Assembly (NCBI RefSeq): GCF_000758665.1 | Contig: NZ_CP009285.1 | Coordinates: 4,154,001 to 4,218,000 of the forward strand | Origin: Paenibacillus borealis | GTDB lineage: Bacteria; Bacillota; Bacilli; Paenibacillales; Paenibacillaceae | Reading direction: 5' to 3' | DNA length: 64,000 nucleotides | Part shown: in pieces, positions 9,032 through 17,333 of the stretch | Layout of the letters: every line of letters begins with the position of its first letter | Position numbering within the stretch: the first letter of the stretch is position 1 | The notes under the pieces: model-generated | The model's input: only the letters and a program-made list of their open reading frames with translations | Told to the model about the DNA's origin: nothing | Databases searched by the model: none | Translations under genes and position numbers: made by a program

Positions 9032-9496
9032 ATGTCTAATATCGTTGATTTCAAAGAGGTGTCTACGGCTGGTTTGGAGTCGTCGCCTGTAGTGGAGGCA
9101 CTTGCAGGATTGCGTGCGAATGAAGCGCGTTACTTCATGAATAAGTACAAGCATGAGTTCACGGTTGTCCCGGCCAGCGAAAGCCAGGATACCCTGGATT
9201 ATGTGAATGGAATTCTGAAAAAAGAGCGTGATCTTGAATTTTCGGCCAAGCCTTTGGAAACCTCGCGTTTTCAGGTAGAGAATATCCGGTTTGCTTACGT
9301 CTTTTATGAGGACGGTCTGGCACTTAACGTGATGTATACCGTGGATGATCCCAAGAAGCGGGCTGTCGGATTCAAGCTCTCTGAGGGCATGGAGATTCCT
9401 AAGGAGTTAGAAACGAAGTTCAAATTCGCCAGGCAGAAGTCTAAGCTGGCCGGAACGATCCGGGGCTCATTCTTCGTCATTAAAGGAGAATACTAA
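9032..9496 (+). CDS. conserved hypothetical protein downstream of GyrI-like gene
   Basis: A 154-residue soluble protein I do not recognise. The ATG at 9032 has GAGGAG 8 nt upstream; an in-frame ATG at 9026 is too close to that site. The sequence is charged, has no membrane segment or signal peptide, and shows a central beta-rich part (FRFAYVFYEDGLALNVMYTV-like pattern) and a basic C-terminal half (KFKFARQKSKLAG). It follows the GyrI-like gene with a 24-bp gap and is probably co-transcribed, so it may share that unit's ligand response. No function is assigned. Confidence 0.7.
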   Translation: MSNIVDFKEVSTAGLESSPVVEALAGLRANEARYFMNKYKHEFTVVPASESQDTLDYVNGILKKERDLEFSAKPLETSRFQVENIRFAYVFYEDGLALNVMYTVDDPKKRAVGFKLSEGMEIPKELETKFKFARQKSKLAGTIRGSFFVIKGEY

Positions 9497-9613
9497 ACCT
9501 GGCGGTGAGCTGTGACTGAACCTTTAGAGATAGATTACCGCCTAATCGGGTTAATAATAGGTACGTATTTGGATATCCTATTCCCATAACCCGGAAGAAA
9601 CGAGGCGATAAGC

Positions 9614-10105
9614 ATGTCAACGTTGGATAAAAGTCATCAGGAAGCTGTCGAGACGGTCAGAGACCTTATCAAAGGTATTGATACAGCGATGTTCACAACA
9701 ATCTCACCCGAAGGCCTGGTATCCCGTCCCATGAAGACACAGGAGGTTGAGTTTGACGGAGACCTGTGGTTCCTGACGAAGAAGGACACCAGCAAGTTCG
9801 ATGAGATCCTCCATGATCCGAGGGTTAATGTAGTGTACGCTGACAAATCCTATGTCTCCATTCGTGGAACCGCCAGGATTGTCGAGGATCTGGAGAAGAA
9901 GAAAGAATTCTGGAGTGCAGGCTATAACACGTTCCTGAAGACTACCTATGATGACCCGAACGTGATCCTGATTCAGGTTCATGCCGAAGCCGCTGAATAT
10001 TGGAAGAGCGGTAATCTGGCGGAGATGGCGACTTATATGTTCAAACGAATCACCAATCAGGACACGGAGAAGTCGGATGGGAATAAGACCGTTGAATTAG
10101 AATAG
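9614..10105 (+). CDS. pyridoxamine 5'-phosphate oxidase family protein (general stress protein 26-like)
   Basis: A 163-residue protein matching the split-barrel FMN-binding fold: TAMFTTISPEGLVSRPM (first strands), DLWFLTKKDTSKFDEI, VNVVYADKSYVSIRG and a C-terminal AAEYWKSG. This order is typical of the general stress protein 26 group (YdaG-like), which binds flavin but whose reaction is unsettled. It stands alone between the unknown gene at 9032 and a clear terminator. The ribosome-binding site ACGAGG is 8 nt before the ATG. Confidence 0.87.
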   Translation: MSTLDKSHQEAVETVRDLIKGIDTAMFTTISPEGLVSRPMKTQEVEFDGDLWFLTKKDTSKFDEILHDPRVNVVYADKSYVSIRGTARIVEDLEKKKEFWSAGYNTFLKTTYDDPNVILIQVHAEAAEYWKSGNLAEMATYMFKRITNQDTEKSDGNKTVELE

Positions 10106-10115
10106 TTGTTTGGAT

Positions 10116-10165
10116 AAAAGATGCCCTGCGCCGCTGGAGAATTCCGGCGGGTGGGGCATCTTTTT
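10116..10165 (+). terminator. Rho-independent terminator
   Basis: AAAAGATGCCC pairs with GGGCATCTTTTT around an inner GC-rich stem (CGCCG/CGGCG), ending in five T residues, 11 bp after the stress-protein gene. Confidence 0.88.
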
Positions 10166-10247
10166 GCTGATTAATTATAAAAGTGAGGGTTGGGGAAGTG
10201 GGTGCCGGCAGATTGGAGAGACATAGGTACGCACGTACGCGCTGTAA

Positions 10248-10431
10248 GCATAAATGTTGTACGTTGTACAACTTTGATTCCTGGATTGCCGGGTGTTCGG
10301 GAGGATTGTTGTATGAAATACAAGAATATTCCACCAAAGTCGCTTTGAAATGGTGAATTGTTGCCTTTTATACAAGAATCTTGGTTTTGAGCCGAGATAT
10401 CGAGGCAAATGTTGTATTCTGTGCAGGATTT
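10248..10431. repeat. array of four degenerate palindromic units
   Basis: This non-coding stretch holds four related units at about 10248-10281, 10301-10329, 10352-10381 and 10404-10431. Read on the plus strand they share the pattern AAATGTTGTA / ATTGTTG, a short variable centre, then TACAA or TGCA and GATT-like ends. Units lie 20-23 bp apart. The third has the inverted repeat TTGTAT-GAA-ATACAA and the fourth-from-right GTTGTACAAC. Between units 2 and 3, ATTCCACCA and TGGTGAAT can also pair. No gene is evident. It may be a dispersed genus-type intergenic repeat or a multi-site operator. Confidence 0.5.
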
Positions 10432-10482
10432 GATTTTTCTCATCTGCGGCTGCCGCTGTTTTTACAATTGGGGCCAGTCTGA

Positions 10483-11076
10483 TTAGGAAATTTGCGGATT
10501 GAACATAGGAAATCCGCCCGTGATCAGCGGCATCACCCGCTCTGCCAGCTCGGAGGAAGACTCTGCTCTGCCTTCCACATTCCAGCGGTAGGTTACGCCG
10601 TATAAGGACCAGCTTAGCAGGGTGGCGGCAGTGGCAAGCGGCTTCGAATCCGGAGCCGTGTCTGATCCGGTAATCAGCTGCAGGATAAGGGTCTCAAGAT
10701 GCAGCTTGATATTCTCCTCAAGCAGGAGCGCTACGGAATCATATCTTTTGAAACAGCGGTGGCTGGTTTCATGATAATTACATAATGCGACGATAAGCTC
10801 CTGTAGGGTCTTCTCGGTTAACGGCCCTTGAGCATCGACTTTATGGAGGACCATATTTGTAAAGGCATCTAACAAAAAGGCTTCGAACAGCGCATATTTA
10901 TCCTGGAAATGTGCATAAAAGGTCGTCCGGTTAATCGTCGCTGCCTTGGTGATATCACCGACGGTGATCGAGTTGAAGTCCATGATATTCAATTGCCGGA
11001 CGAAGGCGTCCAGAATTAATTGACGGGTCCGGATCACCCGCGGGTCGTTCGGATTGGGGGGAAGTACGCCAGCCAT
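10483..11076 (-). CDS. TetR/AcrR family transcriptional regulator
   Basis: A 197-residue TetR regulator with helix-turn-helix ITVGDITKAATINRTTFYAHFQDKYAL at about residues 35-62 and a helical C-terminal domain. It is closely similar in layout to the TetR protein at 2986 (NDPRVIRTRQLI versus QIDPRVVRTGQLI), so the two are paralogues. It is divergent from the Old Yellow Enzyme gene at 11294, which is its likely target. A promoter with -10 TATAAT and 17-nt spacing lies just upstream of it. Confidence 0.9.
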   Translation of the reverse strand: MAGVLPPNPNDPRVIRTRQLILDAFVRQLNIMDFNSITVGDITKAATINRTTFYAHFQDKYALFEAFLLDAFTNMVLHKVDAQGPLTEKTLQELIVALCNYHETSHRCFKRYDSVALLLEENIKLHLETLILQLITGSDTAPDSKPLATAATLLSWSLYGVTYRWNVEGRAESSSELAERVMPLITGGFPMFNPQIS

Positions 11077-11115
11077 CCTGTGAACACCCCTTTCAGTAGA
11101 GATTAGAATCCCTTT

Positions 11116-11144
11116 ATTATAATCAGCTTTTTGGCAGACGACAA
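11116..11144 (-). promoter_or_regulatory. sigma-A promoter of TetR gene
   Basis: On the minus strand TTGTCG (-35) is followed by exactly 17 nt and TATAAT (-10), ending 39 bp before the TetR start codon. Confidence 0.6.
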
Positions 11145-11188
11145 ATAGGATTATCCAAAACGACAGTTTTTCCGGCCTCTAGCTTAAG

Positions 11189-11210
11189 CAACAACTTGGA
11201 CAGATTGTTG
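11189..11210. promoter_or_regulatory. operator candidate upstream of Old Yellow Enzyme gene
   Basis: Inverted repeat CAACAA-N10-TTGTTG in the shared region between the divergent TetR and flavin oxidoreductase genes, 84 bp before the latter. Its size suits a TetR dimer; binding is inferred. Confidence 0.4.
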
Positions 11211-11293
11211 GTTGAAGGGGGGGCTGGAGCTTGTTACTATTGCATTCATACCCCGCTTTGAGATTAATCATTCAACTACAGGAGGCGTTAACC

Positions 11294-12403
11294 ATGACTA
11301 AACAACAGGAGGAAATTCATACCCTGGAGTCCTTATTTGAACCGTACACGGTTCAACAATTAACTATACCGAACCGGATTGTAATGTCACCGATGGCGCG
11401 TGCTTTTGCACCGGAGGGTGTGCCGGGTGAAGATATGGCAGCCTATTACCGCCGCCGTGCCGAGAATGGGGTTGGGCTTATCATCACCGTTGGCATGATT
11501 GACCATCCTGCTGCAAGCGTTGATCCGGGACTTCCTAATCTCTTCGGTGAAGCCGCTCTGGACGGCTGGAGGGAAGTGGTCAGACAGGTTCATGAAGCAG
11601 GCGCGATGATTTTTCCGCAGTTGTCACATATGGGAATGATTCGTCCCGCAGGCTCCGGGCCAATCCCGGATGCCCCATCGGTCGGTCCATCGGGTCTAGA
11701 CATGCAGGGGAACAAGATAAGCGAGCCGATGACAGAAGAAGAAATTGCCGGCGTCATTCAGGCCTATGCCGATGCAGCAGTGAATGCACAGCAGGCTGGC
11801 TTCGACGGGATAGAGCTTTCCGGCGGACACGGCTTATTGATTGACCAGTTCTTCTGGGAACAAACGAATCAGCGGACGGACCGCTATGGCGGCGATTTCC
11901 TGAAGCGCACCACCTTCGCAGCCGAAGTTGTCGCGGCCGTCCGCGCTGCAGTCGGCCCGGATTATCCTATTGCTATCCGGTTGTCGCAATGGAAAATGGC
12001 GGATTACACAGCGAAGCTGGTGGATACACCGGAGCAGCTGGAGCAATTCCTCGATGTGCTGGTACAGGCAGGTGTGGATATCTTCCACATCTCGACCCGC
12101 CGGTTCTGGGACCCGGAATTCGCGGGCTCGGAGCTGGGTCTCGCCGGATGGGTGAAGAAGCTCACCGGGAAGACAACGATTGCCGTTGGTTCCGTAGGCA
12201 TGGACAATGATCCCGCTGAAGGAGAGGAAGCGGATCATCAGGGCATGGATGAGCTGCTCAAACGTCTGGACAACCAGGAGTTTGATCTGGTAGCGGTCGG
12301 ACGCGCGCTGCTGGGTGATCCGGCATGGGCGAGGAAAATACGTGAGGGCAGGGCGGAGGAGATTCAAGCCTTTACTCCTGAGGCGGCGGCTAAATTGTAT
12401 TGA
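11294..12403 (+). CDS. NADH:flavin oxidoreductase (Old Yellow Enzyme family)
   Basis: A 369-residue FMN-dependent TIM barrel. The ATG at 11294 has AGGAGG 8 nt upstream and is chosen over an earlier in-frame ATG. Family marks are IPNRIVMSPMARAFA at the N-terminus (FMN phosphate region), FPQLSHMG, GFDGIELSGGHGLLIDQFFW with the substrate/flavin histidine region, and NQRTDRYGG. These enzymes reduce activated C=C bonds of unsaturated carbonyls or nitro compounds. Divergent from a TetR regulator, it is probably an electrophile-inducible detoxification gene. Substrate unknown. Confidence 0.92.
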   Translation: MTKQQEEIHTLESLFEPYTVQQLTIPNRIVMSPMARAFAPEGVPGEDMAAYYRRRAENGVGLIITVGMIDHPAASVDPGLPNLFGEAALDGWREVVRQVHEAGAMIFPQLSHMGMIRPAGSGPIPDAPSVGPSGLDMQGNKISEPMTEEEIAGVIQAYADAAVNAQQAGFDGIELSGGHGLLIDQFFWEQTNQRTDRYGGDFLKRTTFAAEVVAAVRAAVGPDYPIAIRLSQWKMADYTAKLVDTPEQLEQFLDVLVQAGVDIFHISTRRFWDPEFAGSELGLAGWVKKLTGKTTIAVGSVGMDNDPAEGEEADHQGMDELLKRLDNQEFDLVAVGRALLGDPAWARKIREGRAEEIQAFTPEAAAKLY

Positions 12404-12433
12404 AGCATAAAGAGTGTTTATAAACGCACAAAT

Positions 12434-12457
12434 AAGGCTGCCCAAATGGGCAGCCTT
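12434..12457. terminator. bidirectional terminator
   Basis: A perfect 10-bp stem AAGGCTGCCC/GGGCAGCCTT with the loop AAAT, between the convergent oxidoreductase and MFS genes. Flanks are A/T-rich rather than a pure T run. Confidence 0.7.
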
Positions 12458-12510
12458 AACTTTATTTAGATTATGATCTAAGGTGAATACTTTCCAATAA
12501 CCGCTCTCTA

Positions 12511-13737
12511 TTACCCTTTCTCCGCCATATAGGTCTTCTGCGTCCGGAGGACCGGGAAGAGCCAATACATCCACATCACGGTGATGACGAGTGTGCCAAG
12601 CCCGCCAATAACTGTCGCCGGTACAGCACCGACCAGACCGGCCATCGTCCCGGACTCGAATTCGCCCAGCTGGTTCGAGGTGCCGATGAACAGGGAGTTG
12701 ACGGCATTGACCCGGCCCTGCATCTCCTGCGGCGTGTTGACCTGAACGAGCGTCGAACGGATTACGACGCTTACGACGTCGGAAGCGCCGATGAGGAACA
12801 GCGCGAAGAGCGAGAGCCAGAAGCTGTGGGACACACCGAACAGAATCGTCGCCAAGGCGAACACAACGAGGGAGGCGAACAGGGTCTTGCCGATTGCTTT
12901 CTCCACTGAATAACGGGTTAGGATCAGCGAGACAAGGATCGCCCCGACTGCTGGTGCAGAACGGAGCAGCCCAAGACCTAGCGAGCCGGTCTTCAGGATA
13001 TCTTCGGCGAAGATCGGCAGCAGGGCCGTCGCACCGCCAAGCAGCACGGCGAACAGGTCAAGTGATATGGTGCCGAGAATGATTTTGCGGGCAAATACAA
13101 ACTTCAGACCGCTGAGGAACGTGTCCATATTGACGGCGTCCAGCTTCTTCACGAAGTGAACTGTCTTGACGAAGAAGATCAGCACGGTCGAGATCAGTAG
13201 CGCAGCCAGCGAGGCAATGTAGGCAGCGGCGGTACCCCAGACGACGAGCACTCCTCCGAGTGACGGGCCGACGATCATCGCGGTCTGCATCGCGGAGGCG
13301 GACCAGGCTGCGGCCTTCGGCAGCTGTTCCCGTTCCACGATGTCCGGCACAAGCGCAGCAGAGGCTGGGCCTTCGAAGGTGCGGCAGGCGCCGAGAATGG
13401 CGGCGGCGATCAGCAGGTGAAGCGAGCCCAGCCAGCCTTGCAGACTGCCGAGGACGAGCAGCAGGACGACTACGCTCTCCATCAGCTGGCAGAGATAGAC
13501 GATAGTGCGGCGGTCGTAACGGTCAGCGGTCTGCCCGGCCGGCAGTGTCAGCAGCAGCATGGGCAGGAATTGCGCCAGGCCGACGAGGCCCAGCTGGAAG
13601 GCGCTGTCAGTCAGCGCGTACATCTGCCAGCCGATGGCGACAGACAGCATCTGAAAAGCGCTGGTCGAGAATATCCGCGCGATCCACAGACGGAGGAAAG
13701 AGCGGTTATGCAGCACGGACGAGCCGTTGTGATTCAA
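12511..13737 (-). CDS. MFS transporter (EntS/DHA3-like exporter)
   Basis: A 408-residue integral membrane protein with about 12 hydrophobic helices. The loop between helices 2 and 3 holds the MFS signature GQTADRYDRRTIV, and the first helix region (FLRLWIARIFSTSAFQM) is typical of the MFS_3/EntS-like drug or siderophore exporters. Its start overlaps the stop of the TrmB-type regulator by 4 nt (ATGA), so the pair is translationally coupled on the minus strand. A regulator-exporter pair suggests an inducible efflux unit; the cargo is unknown. Confidence 0.88.
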   Translation of the reverse strand: MNHNGSSVLHNRSFLRLWIARIFSTSAFQMLSVAIGWQMYALTDSAFQLGLVGLAQFLPMLLLTLPAGQTADRYDRRTIVYLCQLMESVVVLLLVLGSLQGWLGSLHLLIAAAILGACRTFEGPASAALVPDIVEREQLPKAAAWSASAMQTAMIVGPSLGGVLVVWGTAAAYIASLAALLISTVLIFFVKTVHFVKKLDAVNMDTFLSGLKFVFARKIILGTISLDLFAVLLGGATALLPIFAEDILKTGSLGLGLLRSAPAVGAILVSLILTRYSVEKAIGKTLFASLVVFALATILFGVSHSFWLSLFALFLIGASDVVSVVIRSTLVQVNTPQEMQGRVNAVNSLFIGTSNQLGEFESGTMAGLVGAVPATVIGGLGTLVITVMWMYWLFPVLRTQKTYMAEKG

Positions 13738-14555
13738 TGTAAGTCATCCTCTCTGGTTAACAGGTATTTCGTGTTCTTCGAGTGCATCTCAGGATGCTCA
13801 CGCCGGATAAGGGCATAATCCTTCCCGTATTGTTCCTCCAGCTCCCTGGCAAAATCACTTTCAATCCGCATCATCACAACATCGTGGAAATAAGAGGTCT
13901 GAAGGACGTTCAGCACTGCCGGGTGGTTGCTCTCCAGCGCCGATACCGGCGCGTGCCGGCTGAAGCTGCCGAGAATCGCCGTCTCCTTGTCCAGCAGCAT
14001 AGAGAAATTGCGTGACCGGTGCGGCCCCCCGGGGGGCACGCTATGTACGATTACCCGTTCAAGCTCCGTTGGCGCTTCACCGATGACCATCAGATGAACG
14101 GACGTTCCACGGCGCTCTGCGGCAAGCAGCGATTCTTCGACCCAATGCAGGTCCTCTGCCCAGAGATCAACCAGAATCTCCTCTCTGGCATTGGCGGCAA
14201 GCCGGCGGATCGCCAGATCAACCTGCTGGTCTCCCTTCCAGTTACTGAAGAAAGGCGGGGTATCCGGCAGAGTGGTCAGCTCACTCTCCAGCAGGCGGGC
14301 AGTACGTTCGAATTCGGATTGCAGCAGCTTCACAACCTGTCCGATCGGGATCGCCGCGAATGTAATCGGATCCCCTTCTTCGGCACGGCAGACACCTTTC
14401 TCCACCAGGCCGCGCAGCGCAGCATAGACATTGGAGCGCGATACTGACACCTGCTTAGAGACTTCGTAGCCTGAAGAAGGGAGCTGACCGTGCAGCGCCA
14501 GATAACAGCGGGCTTCAAGATCGGATAAGCCGAGTTTCCGTAGAGCTTCAATCAT
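13734..14555 (-). CDS. TrmB family transcriptional regulator
   Basis: About 273 residues from the ATG at 14555, which has AAAGGAGGT 6 nt upstream; an in-frame ATG six codons earlier lacks this. Residues 1-75 form a TrmB winged helix (LGLSDLEARCYLALHG, VSRSNVYAALRGLVEKG). The C-terminal half matches the phospholipase-D-like sensor domain of this family (EEILVDLWAEDL). TrmB proteins often sense sugars, but bacterial members also control exporters. The gene overlaps the downstream MFS exporter gene by 4 nt and probably regulates it. Confidence 0.87.
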   Translation of the reverse strand: MIEALRKLGLSDLEARCYLALHGQLPSSGYEVSKQVSVSRSNVYAALRGLVEKGVCRAEEGDPITFAAIPIGQVVKLLQSEFERTARLLESELTTLPDTPPFFSNWKGDQQVDLAIRRLAANAREEILVDLWAEDLHWVEESLLAAERRGTSVHLMVIGEAPTELERVIVHSVPPGGPHRSRNFSMLLDKETAILGSFSRHAPVSALESNHPAVLNVLQTSYFHDVVMMRIESDFARELEEQYGKDYALIRREHPEMHSKNTKYLLTREDDLH

Positions 14556-14850
14556 ATGGGACCTCCTTTGCATTCTATAATCGACCAGGATTAATAGAAG
14601 TATTTTAAAAAACTACTCCTGTCCTGGGTGGCTGTCAAGACTGCCTCATCATAATTTTTATATCCCAGTTCGTAAAGAAACTCAGTGGAGGGAATATAAG
14701 GCCCTCTTGAGCACCGCCGGTTGATAATGCAGAGAGTAAGCAGGTATAGTTAATTTATAGTAATTATTACGAATAAATAAACGCCAGTCTAAAGAATCCG
14801 TTAAACCGGATCAATCGACACTAACCCCGTTAAGGAGCTTTCAGACAACA

Positions 14851-15452
14851 ATGAATAAAAACAGCAGCAATCAGCGTCTTCCCAGAGCTAAAGGGATTGA
14901 TATGGGAACGTATTACACGCCTAAAGAATGTGCCAGAAGGCTGGATGCGGTTATTCACAGTCATTTGGGGGAGACCGGCAGCAAATCTGCAAAATATTCG
15001 AGTATGCCAAAGCAACGCCCTGCGTCTTGTTCCTGGATGAGTTTGATGCTATTGCCAGAACACGGGAGAGTAATGATGAAGTCAAAGAAATGGCGCGTGC
15101 GGTAAATACCTTACTGCAGTGTTTGGATGATTTTGGCGACGGCAGTATATTTATAGCGGCAACGAATCTGGAGAATGAATTGGACCGGGCGATCTGGAGA
15201 AGGTTTGATACGAAAATGACCTATTCACTGCCGGATGAATCCAGCAGGCGTCAATATATTGAGCTGTTGATTAATGGATTCGAAGGGGAAGCAGGGCTGA
15301 CTGAAGAGATATGCGGGCGCCTTGCAGGATGCAGCTTCGCAGATATTGAACAGATAGTCCTCAAAGCCAAATGCAAGGCGATCATAGAGCATAGCCCGCT
15401 AACACACGAACATATTGTGCAATCCTATGAGGAATATAGCCCATCTTTATAA
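14851..15452 (+). pseudogene. AAA+ ATPase remnant, frameshifted and lacking Walker A
   Basis: Two frames together encode one AAA+ protein. The first (from 14851) reads ...RLDAVIHSHLGETGSKSA and the second continues KIFEYAKATPCVLFLDEFDAIAR, with Walker B (VLFLDEFD), sensor 1 (FIAATN) and an arginine-finger-like RAIWRRFD. Restoring one base at about 14989-14991 joins them, so a single-base deletion is the simplest cause. The P-loop (GPPGTGKT-type) and everything before it are missing, replaced by about 30 unrelated residues. The family is a classic AAA ATPase of unknown role. It is a decayed gene unless the shift is a sequencing error, and even then Walker A is absent. Confidence 0.8.
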
Positions 15453-15462
15453 TAAAGGTGTA

Positions 15463-15492
15463 AACACTGATGATTGAGATCAGTGTTATTTC
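15463..15492 (+). terminator. terminator after ATPase remnant
   Basis: AACACTGAT pairs with ATCAGTGTT around a short loop and is followed by ATTTCTT. It separates the ATPase remnant from the glycan-use operon. Confidence 0.65.
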
Positions 15493-15522
15493 TTATGATC
15501 TGACGATAAAAAGGATTATTAT

Positions 15523-15536
15523 AGTAAACGCTTACA
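15523..15536. promoter_or_regulatory. cre site (CcpA) before sensor kinase gene
   Basis: AGTAAACGCTTACA matches 13 of 14 positions of the cre consensus TGWAANCGNTNWCA and is strongly palindromic. It lies 55 bp before the kinase start, a position suited to catabolite repression of the whole locus. Confidence 0.65.
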
Positions 15537-15590
15537 ATATATTGTAATATACAGGTTAAAGTGTGATTACGAAGCAGGGATGGGAATGGA

Positions 15591-17333
15591 ATGCGGATCA
15601 AATTCAACATTTTTCAGAAAATGCTGGTGTTGCTGCTGATTCTGCTGACGCCAGTCGTAGCGCTATACTATTATTCCACATCCAAGAGCATCAACATCAT
15701 TCAGGAGGAGCTTATCAAAGCGAGTCTGAACCGGATGGAGCTTTTCGTGGCGCAGCTGGATGCCAGTATTGAGAAGTTTGATCTGGCTTCTGCACCCATG
15801 CTCGTTGACACTAACGTACTGGATTATCTGTATAACTTCGAAATGACTGATTATTCCCTCATGAAAACAAGGCTGCTGATTCAGGAGAAGCTGTCGCTGG
15901 CCAGTGCATCCGGCAATTGGCGGAATGACGTAACCGTCTATTTCCCGCAACGCGGCGATAGTATCTCATCTTCTCCCTCTTATGAGTATGATCTTGAAGA
16001 GTTCGAGAGCCGGTTCTCACTGGGCTGGAGCTACAGCGAAGATCTGGAGATCGGCTCCGGCTTCACCCGGACCTATATTGCCACGGGTTATACGCCCGCC
16101 CGTCCGGATGATCTGGATGTTGCCGTCCGCATTAATCTCTACAAGTGGAGCTTCGAGAATTTGCTCGACACCTACAAGTCCGGGCACTCCGACAATCCGT
16201 TTTTTTACAAAAAGGGGCATGCCATCATCGCCAGCCGGTCTGCGGAAGGGCCTGAAATGGACAGGATCATTGCAGAACTGGGCGATAGGGTGAACAGCCG
16301 GGATTCAGGCTTTTTAATCCATGCTTTTGACGGCAGGCCGTATCTGATTACCTATTATTATTCCAGTCTGCTTGATTGGCATCTCGTTGATTCCGTTCCG
16401 CTCGACCAGATCATCGGACCGATCAGGCAGCAGAGGTTATTGTTCGGGGCTTCCTCGGTCATTCTGCTTCTGTCCGGTATCGCCGCCGCCTCTGCCTTGT
16501 ACTGGAATGTACACAGGCCTATCTTCCATCTTGTACGCGCGGTGCAGCGGATTAAGGGAGGGGATTACGCCTACAGGCTGCCGAAGAAGTCGAACAATGA
16601 ATTCGCCTTTCTCATGCAGAACTTCAATGAGATGGCTACACAGATTCAAGATCTCATTGAGAATGTCCTGCAATCCCGTATCCATGCCCGCGATGCCACG
16701 CTGAAGCAGCTGCAGGCGCAGATCCATCCTCATTTTCTGTACAATTGTCTCGGTTACATCATCAATATGACCAAAATGAAACAAGACCGGGCCGTCATGG
16801 ATATGGCATATCATCTGTCCGACTATTACCGGTATACGACGCGGATGGACAACCAGGGAGTCAGCTTGAAGGAGGAACTTGCATTCGTCCGTATTTATCT
16901 GGAGATTCTCCAGCTTCGCAACGAGACGCTAACCTTCAGTATCGTGCTGCCGGAGGGATTGGCGGAGCTGCGAATTCCCCGGCTGCTTCTCCAACCCCTC
17001 GTGGAAAATGCGATTGTGCATGGACTTGAGGATGTTGAATATGCGGGCCGGGTTGAAATCAGCGTCTTTCTTCAGGAGGGTCTGCTGCAGCTTCAAGTAG
17101 AGGATAACGGCAAAGGGTTGAATGAGGAGCAGATCGGCCAGCTGTACATGGAGCTGCTTATTCCGGCTGGCGAATACACGGGGTGCGGGCTATGGAACGT
17201 GTATCAACGGCTGCAAGGCAACTTCGGCCCTGACACCCAAATTGTGATCAGCCCTTCCAGACTGGGCGGGCTATCCGTGAGTTTGGTGTGGGAGCCGGGA
17301 ATACAGGATGAAACGAAGGAGGAAGTATCATGA
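15591..17333 (+). CDS. sensor histidine kinase (YesM-type)
   Basis: A 580-residue membrane kinase. A helix at about residues 8-28, an extracellular sensor region to about 285, and a second helix (LFGASSVILLLSGIAAASAL) are followed by a HAMP domain. The His_kinase domain holds QIHPHFLYN with the phosphoacceptor at about H379, and the ATPase domain shows LVENAIVHG, VEDNGKGL and GCGLWNVYQRL. This is the YesM/LytS-like layout used by Paenibacilli to sense oligosaccharides outside the cell. Its stop overlaps the response-regulator start by 4 nt. A cre site lies upstream. Confidence 0.94.
   Translation: MRIKFNIFQKMLVLLLILLTPVVALYYYSTSKSINIIQEELIKASLNRMELFVAQLDASIEKFDLASAPMLVDTNVLDYLYNFEMTDYSLMKTRLLIQEKLSLASASGNWRNDVTVYFPQRGDSISSSPSYEYDLEEFESRFSLGWSYSEDLEIGSGFTRTYIATGYTPARPDDLDVAVRINLYKWSFENLLDTYKSGHSDNPFFYKKGHAIIASRSAEGPEMDRIIAELGDRVNSRDSGFLIHAFDGRPYLITYYYSSLLDWHLVDSVPLDQIIGPIRQQRLLFGASSVILLLSGIAAASALYWNVHRPIFHLVRAVQRIKGGDYAYRLPKKSNNEFAFLMQNFNEMATQIQDLIENVLQSRIHARDATLKQLQAQIHPHFLYNCLGYIINMTKMKQDRAVMDMAYHLSDYYRYTTRMDNQGVSLKEELAFVRIYLEILQLRNETLTFSIVLPEGLAELRIPRLLLQPLVENAIVHGLEDVEYAGRVEISVFLQEGLLQLQVEDNGKGLNEEQIGQLYMELLIPAGEYTGCGLWNVYQRLQGNFGPDTQIVISPSRLGGLSVSLVWEPGIQDETKEEVS

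Noticed and set aside
10171..10443. 90-residue minus-strand open frame over the palindrome array
   Set aside because: Its codons follow the repeated palindromes, it has no ribosome-binding site, and the translation has no protein-like pattern.
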